DNA of 64,000 nucleotides from Acidobacteriota bacterium. GTDB taxonomy: Bacteria; Acidobacteriota; Holophagae; Acanthopleuribacterales; Acanthopleuribacteraceae. This document shows, piece by piece, positions 26,529 through 37,987 of this stretch. The position numbers and the translations under genes were made by a program. The DNA lies in contig JASJCB010000002.1 of NCBI GenBank assembly GCA_030066195.1, positions 52,365 to 116,364 on the forward strand, given 5' to 3'. Position 1 is the stretch's first letter. Each line of letters starts with the position of its first letter. The notes under the pieces were generated by a model, which saw nothing but the letters and a program-made list of their open reading frames with translations, did no database searches and was not told the DNA's origin.

Positions 26529-28007
26529 TCACTTCTTGAAGGAGAACAGCTTCGCGAAGAAACCCTTCTTCTCCACCGGTTGCGCGCCGGATTGAGATCC
26601 GTAGAACTGATCGAAATAGGGTTTGATTTCGGGATAGGCGTCGGCTCGGGCATAGTTGTCGGCATTGTGCAGGGCAATCTCGTCCGTTTCCAACAGGCGT
26701 CCTTCCTGAATCCACCGGGCGATGGAATCCAGGCTTAAGCTTGGGTAGACATTGCCGTCCACGCGGGCCTGATAGAGCTTTTCCGTCGGGGCGGCCGGTT
26801 CCTGGGCCTGGGCGGGTACCGCGTCGTCGAAGCTGCCGAAGTCCGCCGCGGCATCCTGCGCTTGCTCCGCGGGCGGCTCGATGGTGGGCAGTTCGGCGGT
26901 CGGTGCGGCCTGGTCGACCGGCGGTTCCGGTTCGTTGCCGATACCCAACTCGTGATCGGAGGGGAAGGCGGGCTCTTCGGGCGGCGCGATGGAATCCAGA
27001 TTACCGAAATCACCAAAATCCGGCTCCTCGGCGCCGGAGGCATTGATTGAGGGCGCCGTATCGAAGGAAGGCTCATTGTCGATCGAGGGCTCGGATGTCT
27101 GGAAAGACGGCTCTGTATCGGGATCGAAAGAAGCCGGGGCAGGTGTTTCCGACGGCGCGTCGAACGAGGGCTGCTCGGGCGGCGTCGCAAGCGCATTGGG
27201 GTCGAAAGAACTCATGGCCTGCGTGGCAAAAACATCGGAATCCGGCGGGGTCGGCTCAGGTTCCGGTTCCGGCTCCGGTGGAGGAGCGGGCGCCGCTTCA
27301 GGGGAAAACGCCGAGGGATCGAAAGAACTCATGGCCTGTGTGGCGAAAACATCGGGTTCCTCTTCCGGTTGCGGCGGCGGGGCCGCATGGGGATCGAAAG
27401 CGGGCAGGGCTTGCGTGGCGAAAACGTCCTCGGAGGGCGGCGGGCCGTCAGGGGCAGCTGTCGGCGGGGGTTCCGGCGTCGGCGCGGCCGGCTGGGCCGC
27501 ACCTTGTTTCATTATGGCGTCGATTTTGGAGCGATCGACCTGAACGGTAGCCTGGGCGTTGGGTTGCGGGGTCGGCGCGGCGGGCGCCGGCGGGATGGCC
27601 GGTTCATTGGACGATTGCTTCAAAAAGGCGTCTAACTGAGAGCGGTCTACTTTTACGGTGGCCTGAGGGCCGGTATGCTCGGGAGCAGGAGCGGCAGGTG
27701 CGGGCTTGGGCGGCGCCGGCGGTGCGGCTGCCTTGGGCCGGGCTTGCGTCGGAGCGGGCTCGGGTGCGGCTGCCTTGGGCGGAACGGGCGTCGGGGCGGC
27801 CTGTTGCTTGGCCGCGGCGGCCGCCGCGCCGGTCTGTAAAACCGTATAAGCGGCTGCCTCGGGCGGCTTTTCGAGCACCGAATCACGATTGGGATAGGCG
27901 ATAAAGACGGCGCCACACTTGCGGCATCTTACCTTTTTGCCCTTTTCGGTAATCAGTCCGTCCTTGACCTTATATCGAGAAGAGCAATGGGGGCAGGTGA
28001 TAATCAT
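26529..28007 (-). CDS. Zinc-ribbon protein with long Pro/Ala-rich repeat linker and C-terminal GYF-like domain
   Basis: 492-residue protein. The ATG at 28007 has AAGGAG 6 nt upstream and begins directly with the zinc ribbon MIITCPHCSSRYKV...RCRKCG (Cys5, 8, 28, 31; MJ0042/zinc-ribbon type). A very long low-complexity Pro/Ala/Glu linker holds two copies of ATV(K/Q)VDRS(Q/K)(L/I)DA and three copies of VFATQA(M/L)xxFDP. The C-terminus has YQARVDGNVYPSLSLDSIARWIQEGRLL, similar to the GYF-like modules at the ends of some myxobacterial zinc-ribbon proteins. The repeated short motifs look like docking sites for a partner. The longer open frame to 28073 lacks a ribosome site. Confidence 0.8.
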   Translation of the reverse strand: MIITCPHCSSRYKVKDGLITEKGKKVRCRKCGAVFIAYPNRDSVLEKPPEAAAYTVLQTGAAAAAAKQQAAPTPVPPKAAAPEPAPTQARPKAAAPPAPPKPAPAAPAPEHTGPQATVKVDRSQLDAFLKQSSNEPAIPPAPAAPTPQPNAQATVQVDRSKIDAIMKQGAAQPAAPTPEPPPTAAPDGPPPSEDVFATQALPAFDPHAAPPPQPEEEPDVFATQAMSSFDPSAFSPEAAPAPPPEPEPEPEPTPPDSDVFATQAMSSFDPNALATPPEQPSFDAPSETPAPASFDPDTEPSFQTSEPSIDNEPSFDTAPSINASGAEEPDFGDFGNLDSIAPPEEPAFPSDHELGIGNEPEPPVDQAAPTAELPTIEPPAEQAQDAAADFGSFDDAVPAQAQEPAAPTEKLYQARVDGNVYPSLSLDSIARWIQEGRLLETDEIALHNADNYARADAYPEIKPYFDQFYGSQSGAQPVEKKGFFAKLFSFKK

Positions 28008-28436
28008 GGTTTCTCCTTGGGAACACAAGCCGCTAACTGGATATGACGCAACTATATCATATAGTATCCGCATCGAACTCGGAAGGAAATCGATTCACGA
28101 TCGGCCCATCTCCGGCCATTATAGAAAAAAATGCGGCTATCGCCAACTTTGCGAAACAATTAGCGGCTTATTCCGGCAAATCCCGGTTATGGAAGTAGTG
28201 CCCATCGAGCAAAAAGGCGGGTAAGGTCGGGGAATTATCGAAAAAGGAGGGAGATAGAACAGGCCGATGTCGAGCCCGGACGCGCCCGGCTTGGATTGGG
28301 CCGTTGGACCTGAGTTCCTGAAATAAATACTGTCTGACAGCCGGTCGGCGGCGGCAGCAGGGATCTTTTCCCTTTGTGCCCGGCATCCGGAGTAGTGCTA
28401 CAATAGCCGCATATCCTTACAGAAGAGGTGAAACTC
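28008..28436. promoter_or_regulatory. Divergent upstream region of zinc-ribbon gene and peptide gene 3
   Basis: 429 bases without a convincing gene. A near-perfect palindrome ACTATATCATATAGT lies at 28051-28065, about 45 nt upstream of the zinc-ribbon start, and could be an operator or contain a -10 region. Before peptide gene 3, TACAAT at about 28399 is a possible -10 box with TTGTGC 19 nt before it. Both are suggestions from inspection only. Confidence 0.35.
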
Positions 28437-28595
28437 ATGAAAAAACGTCTGAAACTCCAAGAGATCGAAATCAAGAGCTTTACGACATCAGGGAAGGAAA
28501 CCACAGGAGGAACGGGGCGGCTGACCTTCATTTGCACCCTCCCGTATCCTATCTGCGTCAGTCTCGAGAACACTTGCGAACATTGTTTCCCCTGA
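28437..28595 (+). CDS. Putative RiPP (pinensin-like lanthipeptide) precursor peptide 3
   Basis: 52-residue peptide, ATG at 28437 with AGAAGAGGTG a few bases upstream. The leader MKKRLKLQEIEIKSFTT aligns with peptides 1 and 2 with one extra residue (shared pattern L-x-x-[LI]-E-[IV]-x-S-F-x-T). A TTGGTG stretch (22-27) may mark the leader end, although a clean GG-core border is less clear than in the others. The C-terminal part has four Cys (FICTLP, PICVSLEN, TCEHCFP). A longer overlapping frame at 28376-28633 reads a different frame and is not considered real. It lies 11 kb from peptides 1 and 2, with no processing enzyme beside it. Confidence 0.7.
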   Translation: MKKRLKLQEIEIKSFTTSGKETTGGTGRLTFICTLPYPICVSLENTCEHCFP

Positions 28596-28752
28596 TCCGG
28601 GATGCAATACCGTGGGAGGCGCTGGGCCGCTGATCCTATCGTAAATTTTTGAACATGAGGCCATAGACCGAAGGCCCCGCTCCTGATGAGCTTGTTACCG
28701 GGTCGATTCCGGGTTAAACTGGTGCGCCTGGACGTGCCCATGGAGGATCGTA

Positions 28753-29760
28753 TTGCGGGACGGCTATTCCTACTACCGACAAGCGGGCGCCTTGAATCGC
28801 GAGTTGAAGCACCTGCTGGGCAGTGATCTCTTAAAGGAACTGCATCACAAACAGCCCGGTCGACACTTCACCATTGCCGCACGGCAACTGGCGTTACTGG
28901 TCGGCTGCCCGCTGCTCATCTACCATGTTCCCCATTGGTGGGTGCGGTTGCCCGCGGCCGTGTTGATGGGTTTCGTGGTGTTCAGCTTCACCATCCTGCT
29001 GCACGAGGCCGTTCACAAGTGCATCTTCAACCGCGATCGACGGAACCTGACCCCCAAACTGGGGTTTCTTTACGGCACCCTGTCGGGCCTGTCGCCTTCC
29101 CAGTTCACACGCTGGCATATGGACCACCACAACAATCTGGGGACTACCGACGACGACCCCAAACGAGCCCACCTGTCGCCCAAACGCAACGCGCGTTGGT
29201 ACAAGTTCCTTTACATGACGCCCGCGCTGTTTCCCATCTACTTTCGGGCGGCCAAAGCGGCCCAGGCCCGTTACCCGGAATCTCTGCGCAAGCGCATCGC
29301 CGTTGAACGCCGCCTCTCGATGGGTTTGCACATCGCCTGGTTGATCACCGCCTGGCTGATCGGCGGACCGGCCTACGCCTGGTGGGCGTCCATCTTCCCG
29401 GTTTTTTTCGTGTTCCCTTTCGCTTTCACCCTGAACCGCTTGGGGCAACACTACGTCACCGACCCGGATGATGTGGCCAAATGGTCCACCCTGATGCCTT
29501 CCAACGGGTTTTGGAACTTCATCTACCTGTACTCCTCACTGCACCTGGAGCATCATTACTTTCCCGCTGTGCCCTTCTATAAGTTGCCGCGCCTGCAAAA
29601 AGCCCTGGGGCCGTTCTTTGAAGCGCGCGGCGTCCCCTCCCTGACCTACGCCCGACTGTTGAAACTATGGTTTGTAGATAACCACGTTCCACATACGAAC
29701 CTGGTTACGGAACAGCCGCCGACGCCCGTCAATCGCCGAATATTTGCAAAACAGGATTGA
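28753..29760 (+). CDS. Membrane fatty acid desaturase
   Basis: 335-residue integral membrane di-iron desaturase (FA_desaturase family). Start is a TTG with GGAGG 6 nt upstream; no in-frame ATG fits better. Three His boxes are present: HEAVH (84-88), HMDHH (122-126) and HLEHH (264-268), plus His233 in GQHYV. Hydrophobic segments near 44-82 and 190-228 form the membrane part. It introduces a double bond, or hydroxylates, an acyl chain; the substrate cannot be told. Followed by rplI on the same strand, whose promoter overlaps the stop codon. Confidence 0.88.
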   Translation: MRDGYSYYRQAGALNRELKHLLGSDLLKELHHKQPGRHFTIAARQLALLVGCPLLIYHVPHWWVRLPAAVLMGFVVFSFTILLHEAVHKCIFNRDRRNLTPKLGFLYGTLSGLSPSQFTRWHMDHHNNLGTTDDDPKRAHLSPKRNARWYKFLYMTPALFPIYFRAAKAAQARYPESLRKRIAVERRLSMGLHIAWLITAWLIGGPAYAWWASIFPVFFVFPFAFTLNRLGQHYVTDPDDVAKWSTLMPSNGFWNFIYLYSSLHLEHHYFPAVPFYKLPRLQKALGPFFEARGVPSLTYARLLKLWFVDNHVPHTNLVTEQPPTPVNRRIFAKQD

Positions 29761-29785
29761 CCTGTAAAGCGAACTTTGCTAGAGT
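29757..29785 (+). promoter_or_regulatory. Sigma70-like promoter for rplI
   Basis: TTGACC (29757-29762), 17-nt spacer, TAGAGT (29780-29785), about 42 nt before the rplI start. The -35 box overlaps the desaturase stop codon. Confidence 0.6.
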
Positions 29786-29827
29786 CTGGAACTCGCGCGT
29801 GTGCGATTTGTTTTGGAGGAAAGAACC

Positions 29828-30274
29828 ATGGAAGTTCTGCTGAGAGAAACGGTCAACAAATTGGGCAACCGCGGCGACGTGGTCAACGTCAAGCCCGGTT
29901 TCGCCAGAAATTACCTGCTGCCCAAAAAGATTGCCGTGACCGTCACCCCCGGCAACATCAAGCAGCTTGAAATCGAGAAGCGCAATTACGAGCGCAAGCA
30001 GCTTGAAACCAAATCGATTGCCGACGAGGCCAAAGCAAAACTGGAAGAAATGGAAATAGTTATCACCAAGCGCGCGGCAGACAACGGTCAGCTGTTCGGT
30101 TCGGTAACCCGTCAAGAAGTTGCGGGCATCCTCAACGAAAAGGGTTTCGAGATCGAGCGCCGTAAGATCGAGATGGACCACCTGAAAGAACTCGGTGAGT
30201 ACACCGCCAAGGTCCGCCTGCACCCCGAAGTGATTGCAGAGTTCAAGATCACCGTCAACCGCATCGAAGAATAA
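29828..30274 (+). CDS. rplI: 50S ribosomal protein L9
   Basis: 148-residue ribosomal protein L9, binding 23S rRNA. The N-terminal domain reads MEVLLRETVNKLGNRGD...VKPGFARNYLLPKKIA, matching the family signature, followed by the long connecting helix and the C-terminal domain (DNGQLFGSVT, IEMDHLKELGEYTAKVRLHPEV). The ATG at 29828 has GGAGGAAAG upstream. It is separated from the usual rpsF-rpsR partners, has its own promoter and ends at a clear terminator. Confidence 0.98.
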   Translation: MEVLLRETVNKLGNRGDVVNVKPGFARNYLLPKKIAVTVTPGNIKQLEIEKRNYERKQLETKSIADEAKAKLEEMEIVITKRAADNGQLFGSVTRQEVAGILNEKGFEIERRKIEMDHLKELGEYTAKVRLHPEVIAEFKITVNRIEE

Positions 30275-30337
30275 CAAGTTTTCAGTTGCCAGTTCCAAGT
30301 GTCAAGGTGTTGCCTTGGGCACGGCCGACAACGATTG

Positions 30338-30376
30338 AAAAAGCCGCGATTCTGATTTGGAATCGCGGCTTTTTTT
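30338..30376 (+). terminator. Rho-independent terminator after rplI
   Basis: GCCGCGATTC (30343-30352) pairs with GAATCGCGGC (30360-30369) over 10 bp with a 7-nt loop, followed by seven T. An A-run on the 5' side lets it also serve the minus-strand toxin gene. Confidence 0.92.
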
Positions 30377-30384
30377 ATGCCTTA

Positions 30385-30711
30385 CTATTCGATAAGACCC
30401 AAATCTGTGAGAAACGACTCCGCTTCCCGGCTTGAATCCAGGACAGCCAATATCAGTACTCTTTGTGCATCGATCCGGTAAAATATCCGCCAACGTGAGT
30501 AGATCAGTTCACGGTGTTGATCCATACCCCTTGAATGGAGTTCGGGGATGGTGCGGCCCCGGTAGGGAAAATCAGCGAGCAGGCGACATCGTTTGCGGAT
30601 TTCTTTGTAAATTTTTTTTGCGGTCATGGGCCGGCGAGATTTTTGAATCCAGGTAATTACCTGAATCAAATTACTGTTTGCCTCCTCTGTCCACTCAACC
30701 CGAAATGCCAA
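30385..30711 (-). CDS. RelE/ParE family toxin
   Basis: 108-residue toxin of the ParE/RelE superfamily. The fold is recognisable from VEWTEEANSNLIQVITWI near the N-terminus, ADFPYRGRTIPEL in the middle, and RELIYSRWRIFYRIDAQRVLILAVLDSSR toward the end with the conserved Tyr-Arg-Ile strand. ParE types inhibit gyrase and RelE types cleave mRNA; the subfamily is not resolved. It starts 8 nt after the stop of the antitoxin gene, the usual antitoxin-first order. Confidence 0.88.
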   Translation of the reverse strand: MAFRVEWTEEANSNLIQVITWIQKSRRPMTAKKIYKEIRKRCRLLADFPYRGRTIPELHSRGMDQHRELIYSRWRIFYRIDAQRVLILAVLDSSREAESFLTDLGLIE

Positions 30712-30719
30712 AGAAAATC

Positions 30720-31010
30720 CTAATCAGCCAAGCCATCGGGGAAATATTGTGCCTCGATTTCCTTGAACACCTTTTCTTGGGGGATAAGCTTGCCGTCACG
30801 TACATCTGCTTCGCCCCTGGCAATGATTTTCAATATGTCCAGTGTGCGTTGAGTTTCCTCATAAGCGTGGATATCTTGAATAACGGCACGGGGCTTTTCA
30901 TCTTGGGTGATAACGATCGACTGCTTTGAGGCATTTAGTTCGTCAAGCAAAGGACCAGCCTGTTTTTGAAAGTCATCGATCGATTTTTCCACCATGGTTT
31001 CTTGCGCCAT
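30720..31010 (-). CDS. Phd/YefM family antitoxin
   Basis: 96-residue antitoxin. The start is set at the ATG at 31010 (MAQETMVEKS), with GGAG about 9 nt upstream; the frame is open to 31028. Typical pattern: SIDDFQKQAGPLLDELNASKQSIVITQDEKPRAVIQDIHAYEE-type text, split here into a DNA-binding N-terminal half and a toxin-binding C-terminal half (ILKIIARGEADVRDG onward). It should bind and neutralise the adjacent ParE/RelE toxin and repress the operon. Confidence 0.85.
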   Translation of the reverse strand: MAQETMVEKSIDDFQKQAGPLLDELNASKQSIVITQDEKPRAVIQDIHAYEETQRTLDILKIIARGEADVRDGKLIPQEKVFKEIEAQYFPDGLAD

Positions 31011-31067
31011 AAAGTAACTCTCCAGCATTCATCCTATCATAGTTGCCTAAGGTGCTTGACACAACTT

Positions 31068-34015
<2,948 letters not shown>

Positions 34016-35653
34016 ATGCGTTTTCTACTCGCGGCACTGTTGTTGTGCCAACTATCCGGCAGTTCCTTTGCCGGCGACCGGAATTTCATTTTAGAAGGCA
34101 CGGTCAGCCTGACCGACGGTCCCGTTACCGCCGCCTACCTTCAGATCACCCCGGCCTGGCAGTTGGAAAACCGTCAGACCAGGAACGTCGCCGTCGGCCC
34201 CGACGGCCGCTTCAGCCTTGAACTGCCCGCAAGAGATGAATACCTGGTGGTTGTCGGTCACCCGGGCTACGAGTCCCTGGTCACCCCCATGCGCGCCCAC
34301 CGACCGCTGACAGCCTCCGTTGCCGTAACCCTGGACCGCCCCGCCGAACCCAAGGCCGTCATGGTCTTCCCCGTGAATTCCCTGGACATGTGGCAAAAAC
34401 CGACGCCCATGACCTCCGAGGGCGATACCTTCACGGTCACCCTGGAAAGCAACGAGGATGCCGTGCGCTACGTGCTCCTGGCCAATTACACGGGTTGCGA
34501 AAGCCAGGGCGAGGCGGACGGTTTCGATCCGCGGGGCAACCGGATCTACAAGGTTCCGGTCAAAGACGGTAAAGCCCGCATCGTCCACAAAACGACGCCC
34601 TTTACCTACCGGGACGCGGCAACCTCCCGAACCGGTCTGAAGGCAACCGGCGACGCCGTCTACCCATTTTTCGGTACCCTCTCACGGCCCATTTATGAAA
34701 CCTTTCAGGAATCCATCCGCGCCAAAATGGAAAAACACGACCGCACCCCCGGGGGTCTGGAACCCATGTTCCAACAGTACAAACAACTCCTGGCCGACAT
34801 CGCCGACGAGCGCGACCGCATGCTCGCCACCATGACCGTGCACCGGACGGTCAGTTTTTTCACCCGGGCATTCGACCAAACCGAGGCCTTGCGCGCCGAA
34901 CTGGATAAGGACCCGGCCTTCTGGTCCCAAATCTCCGACGGCATCGCTATTTCGCTCAACCTGGCCGTGCAACGCGACCCGGAGTTTTCAAAACTACCTC
35001 AGGCAGAACGCATGAAACGTCTGCTCGACCTGAATAAGGAATACCTGACCAGGGATGTCGGCCCCTCGGACAAAATAGCCATGATGCGCTTCATCGGCAG
35101 TTTCCAGGAAGAAGACAAAACCGTCTGGTTGCGCCGTATCATCGAGACCTGGCCGAACAGCCATGACGCCGCCAACGTCCGCAAGGAATTGGCGCAGGAA
35201 GCCATGGTCGGCAAATACGCGCCGCAAATCGCGCTGAACGACCCCTCGGGCAAGCCGGTGAAGCTGACCGACTACGCGGGCAAATACGTGCTGTTGGACT
35301 TCTGGACCTCAACCTGCGGCCCCTGCATTGCGGCCATGCCCGGCTTGAACAAAATCTGGAACAAGGTGGACCGGGATCAGGTCGTCTTCATCAGCATCTG
35401 TCTGGACAAGGAAGGCAAGGAACTGGCCGCCCTGAACCGCCGCTACAAAATGACCTGGCCGCAAATGGGCGCCACGGGCGGTTTCAACGCGGATGTCGCC
35501 AAAGCCTGGTCGGTGGCCTATGTTCCCAACCTGTTCCTGATCGACCCGACGGGCAAGATCATCATTCAGAACGACGGTCTGGGAAACCACGCCTTGGAAC
35601 GCACCCTGGCCAAATACCTCAAACCCGCCGCAAAGGGCGACAAGAGCGATTGA
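34016..35653 (+). CDS. Secreted TlpA-like thioredoxin-domain protein
   Basis: 545-residue exported protein with signal peptide MRFLLAALLLCQLSGSSFAG. Residues 25-100 resemble a carboxypeptidase-regulatory-like beta sandwich (EGTVSLTDGPVTAAYLQI). A middle helical region (about 225-395) is unassigned. The C-terminal domain (400-540) is a TlpA/ResA-type thioredoxin: GKYAPQIALNDPSGKPVKL, WTSTCGPCIAAMP with redox Cys434 and Cys437, and the cis-Pro region VAYVPNLFLIDPTG. Likely a periplasmic thiol-disulfide oxidoreductase. The start has GGAGGG 8 nt upstream. The domain order resembles thioredoxin proteins of Bacteroidetes and acidobacteria. Confidence 0.88.
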   Translation: MRFLLAALLLCQLSGSSFAGDRNFILEGTVSLTDGPVTAAYLQITPAWQLENRQTRNVAVGPDGRFSLELPARDEYLVVVGHPGYESLVTPMRAHRPLTASVAVTLDRPAEPKAVMVFPVNSLDMWQKPTPMTSEGDTFTVTLESNEDAVRYVLLANYTGCESQGEADGFDPRGNRIYKVPVKDGKARIVHKTTPFTYRDAATSRTGLKATGDAVYPFFGTLSRPIYETFQESIRAKMEKHDRTPGGLEPMFQQYKQLLADIADERDRMLATMTVHRTVSFFTRAFDQTEALRAELDKDPAFWSQISDGIAISLNLAVQRDPEFSKLPQAERMKRLLDLNKEYLTRDVGPSDKIAMMRFIGSFQEEDKTVWLRRIIETWPNSHDAANVRKELAQEAMVGKYAPQIALNDPSGKPVKLTDYAGKYVLLDFWTSTCGPCIAAMPGLNKIWNKVDRDQVVFISICLDKEGKELAALNRRYKMTWPQMGATGGFNADVAKAWSVAYVPNLFLIDPTGKIIIQNDGLGNHALERTLAKYLKPAAKGDKSD

Positions 35654-36023
35654 ACAGGCTCAACTGATAACTATCACTTACGTTTTTTTAGCTTTCCGTG
35701 AAGCCTTCTCGCTCGCTATATGCAGCAGGCATCGGAAGGTAAGTCACTCCAGGTGACTGGTAAGTAGATATTTAGCGGCATGGAACAACCCGTCTACCAA
35801 GATCTGGGTCGGGATCATTCCAGCAAATTATATTCAACAAAATCTCCGGATCTATAGTTTTTGTGAAAAAATAACTATAAACTTTTCTCTCAGTTTTTTT
35901 ACAAGAAGACTAAGGTTTGTTTTATATTTGACGAGTAAATATACAACTGATGGCAAATTTTCTTTAATAGGCTTATTTGCTTGTTGTTCATCAGAAGTTC
36001 TCGGGTATATGTAGGAGAGTTGT
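35654..36023. other. AT-rich gene-free stretch before the TonB receptor
   Basis: 370 bases between two plus-strand genes. The second half (about 35820-36000) is clearly AT-rich compared with the surroundings. GTAGGAGAG at about 36011 is the ribosome site of the next gene. No terminator, RNA motif or promoter could be assigned with confidence. Confidence 0.5.
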
Positions 36024-37937
36024 ATGATTCGCTTGGCAAGGTTAATTTTCTCGGGCATCGGTATCTTTTTGCCAATGCTTTTTGGACAAGAGACTGAAGA
36101 GTTAACAGACCTGACTCTCAATGAACTCATGGGTATTGAAATCGAAGTGGATATCGCCTCAAAAAATTCGGAGAAGGTGTGGGAAGCACCCGGCATCATT
36201 TCGGTGATTAACTCAAACGAAATCAGTCAATTTGGAGCAATGAGCCTGGTTGATCTTCTCAACCGCGTAGCCTCTGTCTATATGCTCAACACCTACTTCT
36301 CTCCCAATAATTTCACGTCATTTCGAGGAGACAGTCAAATCCACTACGACAACCATGTGCTTTTGCTTCTGGACGGCCGACCGATGCGCGAATCCCAAAC
36401 AGGGAGCTTCAATTCCGTTATTTATCAGGCTTTTCCCCTGTCGGCCTTGAAGCGGATTGAGGTGATTCGAGGACCGGGCTCGGCACTGTACGGAGCTTCT
36501 GCCTACTCGGGTGTGATAAACCTCGTCACGGGTAAAGATGAGGACGGTACCCACTTGGAGATCAATGCGGGTTCCTATGACGGGCAAGGCGGCAAATTTA
36601 ACCATCAGGGCTTCTGGAATGGGTTATATGTCTTTCTTGCCGCCGGCACCCTGGCTGAGGACGGGTGGGATTTCAATGCAGTTGATGAAGCCGGTACGCC
36701 CCAATCCTTGAAATTCGGCGAAGAAAATATGAGCTTCCTGGCCAAACTGTCTTATGGGGCCTTTACTTTGACCACCCTTGGTGTCCAGTCGAAATACGAT
36801 TACTGGGGCGGCACGCCGACCGGCGGAGGTACTGAGCGAGACCATGCCAGGTATTTCGCCAATCTGGGTTGGAAAAAAAAGATCGGCAAGATGACCACGG
36901 AAGCCAATCTAACCTATAACCGCATGGATGTTCGGAATAACGCAAGAAACCTGGCCGAAGACCTGTTGTTAGAGGTCACGAACTATTTCAAAGTCGGTCG
37001 TAAGACCAGGCTCATAGTCGGGGCTCTTGCGAACAACACAACCGGTGAATGGGCCCCGCTCGTGCCTGCCTACGACAAAACCAGTTTCAGCGCATATTTT
37101 CAAGCGGACTACAAACCCAGTGAAAGGTTTAAACTAATTGTAGGCGGACAACTGAACAAACCCGATGGTGGGGAGTCGGATTTTGTTCCTCGTATAGGCA
37201 TGATCGCCAACCTTTCAGGCAAAACTGGGGTCAAGCTCTTGTATGGTGAGGCCTTCCGAAGTCCCGCCGCGGTGGAGACTGATTTCAATGTTCCCCCTGT
37301 TATTGTCGGGAATCCGGATCTGATCCCGGAAACCGTTTCAACCGGCGAGTTACAACTTTTTCACGAAGGTAACAAGTACCAGGTGGCCGCAACTTATTTC
37401 CATTCCGAACAGGACCAGTTGATCGGCCGTGAGTTCACGCCGGGTGGAGCAGCGTTTTTCACCTATGGAAACCTGGGTACCGGCAAGCTCATGGGTTTTG
37501 AGTTGGAAGGCAAGTACGCACCGGACGAACGAACCTACACTACCTTTTCGGCTACCTTCCAAGAGAATGAAAATGGAAACGGTGTCGAAGGGTTCACCAC
37601 CTTGCCCCGTTTTATGGCCAAGTTGGGCTTTGTTCGTCGTTTCGGTGAAAGATTCAATCTCGGTCTTTTCGATACTTATTTCGATGACGCCGAAGGTGTA
37701 ACCACCACAAATCCGGGGGCAAGCCTATTCAATCCACCCGCTGACGCCTTCCACCTGATTTCCGCCAATCTGGCTGTGACGCTTAGGAAAACGGAACGCC
37801 CGATCAAGCTGGAATTATTTGGGCAAAACCTGCTCGACGAGGACACTTTTATTCCTGAGTTAGCGCGCCGAAGGATGAACACAATCCCGGCCTATCCGGG
37901 CAGAAGTCTGTACCTTGGGATCAATTTTGACTTCTAA
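36024..37937 (+). CDS. TonB-dependent outer membrane receptor
   Basis: 637-residue outer-membrane receptor with signal peptide (about 1-21, ending LFGQ). The plug starts at LTDLTLNELMGIEIEV and contains FRGDSQIHYDNHVLLLLDGRP and the typical RIEVIRGPGSALYGASAYSGVINLVT. The barrel follows and ends with a C-terminal aromatic strand LGINFDF, as expected for Bam recognition. Codon use in the first part is a little more AT-rich than in its neighbours. No TonB/ExbB or transport partner is adjacent, so the substrate (siderophore, cobalamin, peptide or glycan) is unknown. Confidence 0.92.
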   Translation: MIRLARLIFSGIGIFLPMLFGQETEELTDLTLNELMGIEIEVDIASKNSEKVWEAPGIISVINSNEISQFGAMSLVDLLNRVASVYMLNTYFSPNNFTSFRGDSQIHYDNHVLLLLDGRPMRESQTGSFNSVIYQAFPLSALKRIEVIRGPGSALYGASAYSGVINLVTGKDEDGTHLEINAGSYDGQGGKFNHQGFWNGLYVFLAAGTLAEDGWDFNAVDEAGTPQSLKFGEENMSFLAKLSYGAFTLTTLGVQSKYDYWGGTPTGGGTERDHARYFANLGWKKKIGKMTTEANLTYNRMDVRNNARNLAEDLLLEVTNYFKVGRKTRLIVGALANNTTGEWAPLVPAYDKTSFSAYFQADYKPSERFKLIVGGQLNKPDGGESDFVPRIGMIANLSGKTGVKLLYGEAFRSPAAVETDFNVPPVIVGNPDLIPETVSTGELQLFHEGNKYQVAATYFHSEQDQLIGREFTPGGAAFFTYGNLGTGKLMGFELEGKYAPDERTYTTFSATFQENENGNGVEGFTTLPRFMAKLGFVRRFGERFNLGLFDTYFDDAEGVTTTNPGASLFNPPADAFHLISANLAVTLRKTERPIKLELFGQNLLDEDTFIPELARRRMNTIPAYPGRSLYLGINFDF

Positions 37938-37987
37938 GAAATGAGGACCGGCGACATTCTCTCTCACACATGAAAACCGGGATCTCA

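Noticed and set aside
28376..28633. 85-residue plus-strand frame
   Set aside because: It overlaps the third peptide gene in another frame; the shorter frame has a ribosome site and a leader shared with two other peptides.
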